A stretch of DNA of 46,002 nucleotides from a candidate division FCPU426 bacterium. GTDB lineage: Bacteria > Oederibacteriota > Muellerivitia > Muellerivitales > Muellerivitaceae. The position numbers and the translations under genes were made by a program. This document shows positions 40,997 through 46,002 of this stretch, in pieces (position 1 is the first letter of the stretch; the number at the start of each line of letters is the position of its first letter). The notes beneath the pieces were generated by a model that saw only the letters and a list, made by a program, of their open reading frames with translations, did not search any database and had not been told where the DNA came from. The stretch is from positions 1 to 46,002 of the forward strand of contig JASHQZ010000153.1 in assembly GCA_030038835.1 (NCBI GenBank), read 5' to 3'.

Positions 40997-41036
40997 CCCC
41001 TTGCAGGACAAGGGGCCGTGTTAAAATCGGCCTTCT
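40997..41036 (+). terminator. Alternative hairpins after the DNA glycosylase gene
   Basis: A perfect 7-bp stem (CCCCTTG / CAAGGGG, 40997-41015) overlaps a second stem (GGCCG / CGGCC, 41014-41032) that is followed by TTCTTT. The two cannot form together. Possibly a weak terminator between the glycosylase and the regulator gene. Confidence 0.35.
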
Positions 41037-41050
41037 TTGCCTTGAAAGGC

Positions 41051-41079
41051 TTTATAAAAAGTCGCAGTAAAAATATAAT
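41051..41079 (+). promoter_or_regulatory. Predicted promoter of the two-component operon
   Basis: A perfect TATAAT (41074-41079) is preceded at 17 bases by TTTATA, a 4/6 match to the -35 consensus. The transcript would begin about 60 bases before the regulator start. Confidence 0.5.
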
Positions 41080-41143
41080 ATTGGCCTTGGGGAAACGTTG
41101 GTGGGCGGCCATTTCGCCCTAGAATTCAAACACTGGATAAAGC

Positions 41144-42556
41144 GTGAAACCTCTCATTTTAATCGTCGACGATGAAGAAAGCGTCCGCGAATCCTTCCGC
41201 CTGGCGCTCCAGGACGAGTACGACTTGGCCTTCGCGGAGGACGTCAAGGCCGCCCTCCAGATCTTAAAAAGCCAAAATTTTGACCTTTGCCTCCTGGACA
41301 TCATGCTCCCGGACGGTTCGGGCATTGACCTCTTGCGGCAGATCAAGCGCAGGGACGAATCGCTGGACGTCATCATGGTAACCGCCCTCACGGGTGTGGA
41401 CACGGCCTTGGACGCCATGAAATTGGGGGCCTACGATTACATCACCAAACCCTATAAGATTGAGGAATTGTACGAGCTGATCAAGCGGGTCCTAGAGAAA
41501 AGGGCCTTGGAGAAGGAAAATCGTTTTTTGAGGGAGGAACTCAGCGCCAAGAAACCCGTCTGCCTGATGGGCTCCAGCAAAGCCGTCCAAGAACTGGCGA
41601 AAAAAATATCCGGGATCGCCAAGGCCGATTTGCCGGTTCTTCTCCAAGGCGAAATGGGAAGCGGCGTCGAGGAAGTGGCCCGCGAACTGCATACCCAAAG
41701 CTTGAGGCACCGCGGCCCTTTCATTACCGTTCCCTGCGCGTCCTTTTCCAAGGCCCAGTTGGAGAAAGAACTTTTCGGCGAGGAAGGCGACGAAGCCAAG
41801 AACAAGTCCCACCAGATCGGCAAGTTGGAGTTCGCCGACGGGGGAACCCTGTTTTTGGACCAAGTGGACCGCCTGCCGGTCGAGACCCAGGATAAATTAG
41901 TGAAAGTTTTCCTGGATCGGAAGTTTTCCCGGCTTGGAAGCCAGGCTACCTTACCATTGGACATCCGCGTCATCGCCTCTACCGATTCGGACCTCGAGCT
42001 GAACCTAAACCGGGGAACTTTCCGGAGGGATTTGCAACAATTTTTGAACTCTTTTTCCCTTGCCCTTCCGCCCCTCCGGGAGCGCCGCGAGGATATCCCG
42101 CCCCTGGTGGATTATTTCCTGAAATTGGCCAACCAAAAGGCCAAGACGCCCGTTAAGACCCTCCAAAAGGAAGCTCTCCAGTTTTTAACCCAATACGGCT
42201 GGCCGGGAAACCTAAGGGAGTTGGAGAATAACATTGAAATGATGGTTTTGTTCGCCGGCAAGGAAACGCTGACCTTGGAGGACATCCCCCTCGACATCCT
42301 GGTTAAGCAGATCGATTTGGCGAAGACCAAGGAAGAAGCAAAACTTTCGCTTAAGCGGGTCCGCCGCCAGTTCGAGCGGCAGTACATTCGGAAGGTGCTG
42401 GAACGCACGCGGGGCAACCAAACCCGCACCGCCGCCACCTTAGGGCTCCACCGCAATACCCTGATTTGGAAGCTGAAGGAACTCAACCTCGAGGAAGATT
42501 ACAAACGGATCGTCAAGAAGCGGCGGGAGCGCGGCGTGGGCTTCCGCAATTTATAG
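41144..42556 (+). CDS. NtrC-family response regulator with degenerate AAA+ domain
   Basis: A 470-residue regulator. Receiver domain (1-120): acidic pair in VDDEE, phosphoacceptor Asp52 in LLDIMLPDGSG, Thr80 and Lys102 all present, so it should be phosphorylatable. AAA+ domain (about 137-385): Walker A reads GEMGSGVEEVA, with Val175 where lysine belongs. Walker B ends LFLDQ, the catalytic glutamate replaced by Gln240. The sigma-54-binding GAFTGA loop is absent; that region reads EEGDEAKNKSHQIG. Sensor I has Asp for Asn (ASTDSDLE). The arginine finger region (PPLRERREDI) and WPGNLRELEN remain. The C-terminal Fis-type HTH (NQTRTAATLGLHRNTLIWKL) is intact. It therefore probably binds DNA but cannot drive sigma-54 open-complex formation. 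It lies 48 bases before a histidine kinase. Confidence 0.9.
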   Translation: MKPLILIVDDEESVRESFRLALQDEYDLAFAEDVKAALQILKSQNFDLCLLDIMLPDGSGIDLLRQIKRRDESLDVIMVTALTGVDTALDAMKLGAYDYITKPYKIEELYELIKRVLEKRALEKENRFLREELSAKKPVCLMGSSKAVQELAKKISGIAKADLPVLLQGEMGSGVEEVARELHTQSLRHRGPFITVPCASFSKAQLEKELFGEEGDEAKNKSHQIGKLEFADGGTLFLDQVDRLPVETQDKLVKVFLDRKFSRLGSQATLPLDIRVIASTDSDLELNLNRGTFRRDLQQFLNSFSLALPPLRERREDIPPLVDYFLKLANQKAKTPVKTLQKEALQFLTQYGWPGNLRELENNIEMMVLFAGKETLTLEDIPLDILVKQIDLAKTKEEAKLSLKRVRRQFERQYIRKVLERTRGNQTRTAATLGLHRNTLIWKLKELNLEEDYKRIVKKRRERGVGFRNL

Positions 42557-42604
42557 ACCCCGGTTTTCCCCAGGGGGCATTTTGAAAATCTATTTGAGGT
42601 TCTT

Positions 42605-43738
42605 TTGAATTGGCTTTCCCTTCTCCAATCGTTGCACCGCCGGTTTCCCCGGAGTAACGATCCTCCAACCCGGTTTTCAATTGTTGAAAAATGGCTGCAA
42701 AAAAACCTCCGTTTTCGGAAAGCGGTCTTGTGGGGCCTCCAAAACGGTGTTTTTGAACCCCTTGTTTCCCCTCCTCAAACGGTTCGTCTCAGGGAAAGCC
42801 CTGAATTTCGGCGCTTGGTTTCCGGACGTCCGTGGATCGCCCCCCGAAGGGACCGGAAGAGGAAGTGGCAGGTTTATTGGCCTGTTTCCTCCGACGGCCA
42901 AGTGATCGCTTGCTGGGTCTTAGGGCCCCGGCCCACCCCGGCCGCTTTGACCGGGGATGAAAAACAATTCCTGGAACTGCTGGCCGATTGGACCTCCTTA
43001 TGGCTGGAGAAAAGACGGCTTTGGGCCAAATTGGAAAGTTCCGACCGGCAAGCCACCCTCGGATGGGTGTCGGCCGCAATGGCGCATGAGATCCGGAACC
43101 CTTTGTCCGCCCTGAACACCTTGGTGCAGCTCCTCCCGCAAAAAGGGGACGACCCTCAATTCAGGGAATCATTTCAAATAACCGTGGTAAAGGAAATCGG
43201 CCGCCTCATCCGATTGACCGATGATGTGCTGGGCTTTTTGAGGGTTGATCCGCAAGAAATGCGGAAATTGGATTTCAAGGATTTGGCCGACCATACCACC
43301 CGCTTGGTCCGTCCTTTGTTTGCTTCCAAGAAAGTCGAATTGGCGGTTGAGATTGAAAATCCCCTTTTTCTTACCGGTAACGAAGGACAATTGGAGTGTT
43401 TTATCCTTAATTTGCTTCAAAACGCCCTCAACGCCGTTGGGGAGGGTGGGAAAGTGGAAATATCGGCTAAGTCCAGGTCGGCTTCGGCCAAAGGAAAGGC
43501 TTCAATCCTCTTGATGGTAAAGGATAATGGAAAGGGAATTCCCAAGGAGGAATTACCCTTTATTTTCAGGTCCTTTTATTCCTCCACCCAAGGGGGAAGC
43601 GGGTTAGGCCTAGCCATTTGTGAGAAAATCGTTATGAATCACGGCGGCCGCATGGAAGTGAAAAGCGTCTACGGCAAAGGCAGCATTTTTTCAGCGTATT
43701 TTCCAGCTTTGCCGCGTCACCTCAACGCCTTGGATTAG
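42605..43738 (+). CDS. Soluble sensor histidine kinase with GAF-like sensor
   Basis: A 377-residue kinase with no membrane span. The first 140 residues look GAF-like (VEKWLQKNLRFRKAVLWG, then WQVYWPVSSDGQVIACWVL). The HisKA helix follows, with the phospho-histidine at 161 in MAHEIRNPLSALNTLV. The HATPase domain has its N box (LNLLQNALNAVG), G1 (KDNGKGIP) and G2 (GGSGLGLAICEKIV). The TTG start is supported by GAGG 5 bases upstream. It is downstream of the NtrC-like regulator and is most likely its kinase. Confidence 0.9.
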   Translation: MNWLSLLQSLHRRFPRSNDPPTRFSIVEKWLQKNLRFRKAVLWGLQNGVFEPLVSPPQTVRLRESPEFRRLVSGRPWIAPRRDRKRKWQVYWPVSSDGQVIACWVLGPRPTPAALTGDEKQFLELLADWTSLWLEKRRLWAKLESSDRQATLGWVSAAMAHEIRNPLSALNTLVQLLPQKGDDPQFRESFQITVVKEIGRLIRLTDDVLGFLRVDPQEMRKLDFKDLADHTTRLVRPLFASKKVELAVEIENPLFLTGNEGQLECFILNLLQNALNAVGEGGKVEISAKSRSASAKGKASILLMVKDNGKGIPKEELPFIFRSFYSSTQGGSGLGLAICEKIVMNHGGRMEVKSVYGKGSIFSAYFPALPRHLNALD

Positions 43739-43771
43739 GTTCAGCGATCATATTCTCCTTTCGCGATGATT

Positions 43772-43791
43772 GCGGGAATCCCCACTTCCCG
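43772..43791. other. Hairpin between the kinase and the second regulator
   Basis: GCGGGAA and TTCCCGC form a perfect 7-bp stem with a 6-base loop. No T run follows. It may stabilise the kinase mRNA end. Confidence 0.35.
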
Positions 43792-43899
43792 CCGGGCGGA
43801 GGATGAAAGAACCAGCCGAGTCTGGCTATAAAAAAACCTTTTTCGGCCATTTTCTGCTAAATTAGACCCGTTTGGATAGGAAAAGCTGTGGGGGTTTGC

Positions 43900-44484
43900 A
43901 TGGGTAAAAGCACCTTGCGGATTTTAATCTTGGAAGATGACGCCTATTTCCGAAACCTCCTTCAAAAAGTTTGTGGCGAGATAGGGGAAAGTTTTGCGGT
44001 GGCGGATCCCCAGTCGGCCCTGAATCTACTGGCAAAACACCCCTTCCATCTTTTATTGGTGGATTGGCACCTCAACAAATCGGATTTGTCCTCATTTTAT
44101 TCCGCGATCGAAAATTTCCATCCCAACGTGCCTTGGGTGGCTTTATTCACGGTTCCAAACCTGGCGTCGGTGATATCCGCGATGAAGTCCGGCGCTGCCG
44201 ATATTCTTTGGGCCACCCAAGAGACGGGAGTTCTGAAAGAAAAAATAAAAGGTTCCCTTCAAAAACCCAGGGCCCCCATTTACGCTCATTCCCTTGTATC
44301 CCGCCTGACCGAATCCCTGACGGAAAGGGCCGTATCCCAGAAAATTCCCCTTTTTCAAGCCCGCCGTGAATTTTCCAAGACATTCCTTCGACAAATTTTG
44401 AGCCAGCAAAAACTAAGGCGGACCCAATTGGCGGTTTTATTAGGCGTCAGTCCCAGGACATTGCACCGATATTTGTCGGCTTAA
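43900..44484 (+). CDS. Response regulator with receiver and Fis-type HTH
   Basis: A 194-residue protein. The receiver domain (1-122) has the acidic residues in LEDDAY, phosphoacceptor Asp55 in LLLVDWHL and Thr84 in LFTVP. The usual lysine of the D-x-L-x-KP motif is missing; the site reads DILWATQ. A linker leads to a C-terminal Fis-like helix-turn-helix (LRRTQLAVLLGVSPRTLHRY). The layout is that of the RegA/PrrA type without an AAA+ domain. ATG 43900 is chosen, with GGGGG about 6 bases before; the GTG at 43888 overlaps that tract. It probably shares the kinase just upstream. Confidence 0.85.
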   Translation: MGKSTLRILILEDDAYFRNLLQKVCGEIGESFAVADPQSALNLLAKHPFHLLLVDWHLNKSDLSSFYSAIENFHPNVPWVALFTVPNLASVISAMKSGAADILWATQETGVLKEKIKGSLQKPRAPIYAHSLVSRLTESLTERAVSQKIPLFQARREFSKTFLRQILSQQKLRRTQLAVLLGVSPRTLHRYLSA

Positions 44485-44568
44485 GAGAGCCTGCGGCCGC
44501 GGATTTTTCCGAATAGGCCAAAGGGCGAGACAAAGGCCTTAAAAACCCTTTAAAAACACAGAAAATCC

Positions 44569-44597
44569 TTGCCAAGGGCCTTTTGCTTTAGTATAAA
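44569..44597 (+). promoter_or_regulatory. Sigma-70 promoter of the HU-like gene
   Basis: TTGCCA (44569-44574) and TATAAA (44592-44597) are separated by exactly 17 bases, each one mismatch from consensus. The leader would be about 26 bases, ending at AGGAGG. Confidence 0.7.
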
Positions 44598-44629
44598 TTA
44601 GGCGGATTTTGAAATCCAGGAGGTGGACG

Positions 44630-44905
44630 TTGACCAAAAGCGAATTGTTGGGGACGTTGGCGAACGAAACGGGCTTGAAAAAGAAGGATGTGGACAATGT
44701 TCTTCAGGCCTTGAGGAGCACGATTTACAAGACTTTGAAAAAAGAATACAAAATCAAGCTGGATGGCTTGGGCGTATTCCAATTAAAAGACCGCAAAGCC
44801 CGGATGGCCCGGAATCCCCGTACCGGTGAGATGGTCAATGTTCCGGCCAAGAAAGTCGTCAAATTCCGCGTGCTGAAAGATTTAAAGGAAGCCGTCCTGT
44901 CGTAA
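44630..44905 (+). CDS. HU/IHF family nucleoid DNA-binding protein
   Basis: A 91-residue histone-like protein. The TTG start is fixed by AGGAGG 6 bases upstream; a TTG at 44609 in frame lies before that site. The sequence follows HU throughout: TKSELLGTLANETGLKKKDV, IKLDGLGVFQLKDRKAR, and the DNA-contacting arm motif RNPRTGEMVNVPAKKVVKFR. It would bend and compact DNA as a dimer. It has its own strong promoter and terminator. Confidence 0.92.
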   Translation: MTKSELLGTLANETGLKKKDVDNVLQALRSTIYKTLKKEYKIKLDGLGVFQLKDRKARMARNPRTGEMVNVPAKKVVKFRVLKDLKEAVLS

Positions 44906-44933
44906 AAACATCCTCCTTTTTGTCGCCCAAAAG

Positions 44934-44976
44934 AAAGCACCCTGTTTTCGTTGAAAGCGGGGTGCTTTTTTATTTT
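44934..44976 (+). terminator. Rho-independent terminator after the HU-like gene
   Basis: AAAGCACCC (44934-44942) pairs with GGGTGCTTT (44960-44968) and runs into TTTTTTATTTT. Confidence 0.85.
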
Positions 44977-45249
44977 GAGAGACAGGTTAAGAACTTCTGC
45001 CAAAATCTCTTTTGACCTCGGAGGATTCATGCAACTCTTCCATAAAGCTGTTAAAGAGGGTGGTAGCGCCCCGCATTTTCCCGCATCATTCCAATGGGAT
45101 GGCTGGGGAGAGGGATCCCAGAGCAAAAATCATTTATTTTTGAAGGAATTTTTATCCCTTCCTCCTTGTACTCTAAGAACTCCGTGGTTCAAATGGCCTT
45201 TGTTTTGGGGTTTTGTTAAAGGCTGAAGCCCTTCGGGTGGTGGAAAACC

Positions 45250-46002
45250 ATGCGATTGAAAGTCCCATTTTCCCTTTGGAAATTGAAATATCCTTGGGGC
45301 TTCCTGGCCCTTTTGGCGTGGGTCCTCGTGGTTTTTGGCTGTTTTTTCGCTCCCCTTTTACATTCATTGAATTTCTCCAAAACGATCCTGGATGTAAGCC
45401 GTTTTCCGGCTAATCCATTTGCCCAAAAGGCGGGAATTTGGCTAGGTTGTTTCACGGCGGCGTCCACGGGACTTTGGTGCGCTGGAATTTTATGGAGTTG
45501 CGGGCGGCGCCTACGGAAATGGCTAGCCATTCCAGCTGAAAATGGGGTTTTGGGTTTAAGCCTGGATTTGGGGCTAGGATTCTTTTTGGGGGACCTCTTT
45601 TGGACGGGTTTAGGGTTGATCCGGCTTTGGGTGGAACCCCTTTGGCTGTCAGGCGGGATTGCCTTGTCGGTGTTGTCGGTGAAGGATTTGCTCAGTTTGT
45701 CCCTGAAAAACCTCGAATTCCACTTTCCACGGCGACGATCCTTCGGCATAGGAGAGGCTTGTCTGACCGTGAGTTTTGTTTATTTTGGCTTCCTTTTCGT
45801 TCATGGATTTCTTCCGGAGACTTTTTACGACTCACTGAATTATTTCCTCGGAATACCCCAATTTTGGCTTGACCGGCACGGTATCACGGACGACCCCGGC
45901 CATCTGTATTCGGGCTTTTTCCATGGCGGTTCCCTGTGTTTTATGTACGCTTTCGTCCTGGGAGGGACGGAGGGGGCCAAGATCTTAAGCGTCCTGGTTC
46001 TG
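45250..46002 (+). CDS. Multi-spanning membrane protein, GT-C-like (truncated by window end)
   Basis: An open frame of 251 codons runs to the window edge with no stop. The N-terminus (RLKVPFSLWKLKYPWG) is basic, then hydrophobic segments follow (FLALLAWVLVVFGCFFAPLL, then several more). Toward the end, FYDSLNYFLGIPQFWLDRHG and HLYSGFFHGGSLCFMYAFVL resemble the extracytoplasmic loop of ArnT-like lipid-linked sugar transferases, which carry 'D-x-L-x-YH-x-x-x-P-x-x-W/Y-L'. Here the first acidic residue is present, but the usual histidine after tyrosine is phenylalanine. The assignment is tentative. Confidence 0.65.
   Translation, partial: MRLKVPFSLWKLKYPWGFLALLAWVLVVFGCFFAPLLHSLNFSKTILDVSRFPANPFAQKAGIWLGCFTAASTGLWCAGILWSCGRRLRKWLAIPAENGVLGLSLDLGLGFFLGDLFWTGLGLIRLWVEPLWLSGGIALSVLSVKDLLSLSLKNLEFHFPRRRSFGIGEACLTVSFVYFGFLFVHGFLPETFYDSLNYFLGIPQFWLDRHGITDDPGHLYSGFFHGGSLCFMYAFVLGGTEGAKILSVLVL

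Noticed and set aside
45029-45226. 65-codon frame with GGAGG before ATG after the HU-like gene
   Set aside because: The sequence looks like random translation and lies just after a strong terminator; the binding site alone is not enough.
1-46002. CRISPR arrays, tRNA or rRNA genes, insertion sequences, prophage genes
   Set aside because: None seen: no regularly spaced repeats, no cloverleaf or rRNA sequence recognised, no transposase or integrase motifs.

Overview
The window reads as a gene-dense, GC-rich chromosomal segment of a diderm, flagellated bacterium. The evidence is a flagellar hook protein, proteins with lipoprotein signals, a MurE carrying the DNPR motif expected for meso-diaminopimelate peptidoglycan, and a complete division and cell wall (dcw) cluster. 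Many starts are GTG or TTG. The phylum cannot be fixed from sequence alone. The gene order and the many unrecognised small ORFs would fit an uncultivated lineage, but that is inference.

Layout. 1-1275: tail of a FlgD-Ig-like protein, msrA, and a SET-domain methyltransferase. 1276-1815: a non-coding stretch with a long imperfect inverted repeat and a terminator. 1816-3702: flgE. 3765-6590 (minus): a three-gene ABC-2 exporter operon, divergent from a BON-domain gene. 6788-13718: small accessory and metabolic genes (two BON proteins, an FKBP lipoprotein, phosphofructokinase, a cupin, a Cys/His secreted protein, an IMPase-like phosphatase, a GlsB-like membrane protein, a GT2 glycosyltransferase, glycerol kinase). 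13728-14279 (minus): a lipoprotein. 14382-35159: the dcw cluster. 35281-38642: its wall-remodelling extension (polysaccharide deacetylase, amidase, pgeF). 38678-40990: membrane proteins and an OGG1-like DNA glycosylase. 41144-44484: a two-component module with two response regulators around one histidine kinase. 44630-44905: an HU-like gene. 45250-end: a truncated multi-spanning membrane protein.

The dcw order is mraZ, STAS, STAS, rsmH, ftsL, ftsI (with PASTA), murE, murF, small ORF, mraY, murD, ftsW, murG, murC, murB, ddl, ftsQ, small ORF, ftsA, small ORF, ftsZ. It opens with a near-consensus sigma-70 promoter followed by GTGG repeats at 10-bp spacing, the pattern of an MraZ operator. Most junctions overlap or nearly touch, which implies translational coupling from lipid II synthesis through to the Z ring.

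The most unusual material is in the dcw cluster and the two-component module. Short ORFs of about 50-65 codons fill gaps between dcw genes. The one between ftsA and ftsZ repeats the FtsA C-terminal WFGDSI peptide with only synonymous codon differences. Two STAS-domain genes that lack the phosphorylatable serine sit between mraZ and rsmH. The NtrC-type regulator at 41144 has lost the Walker A lysine, the Walker B glutamate and the GAFTGA loop, yet keeps its receiver and DNA-binding domains.
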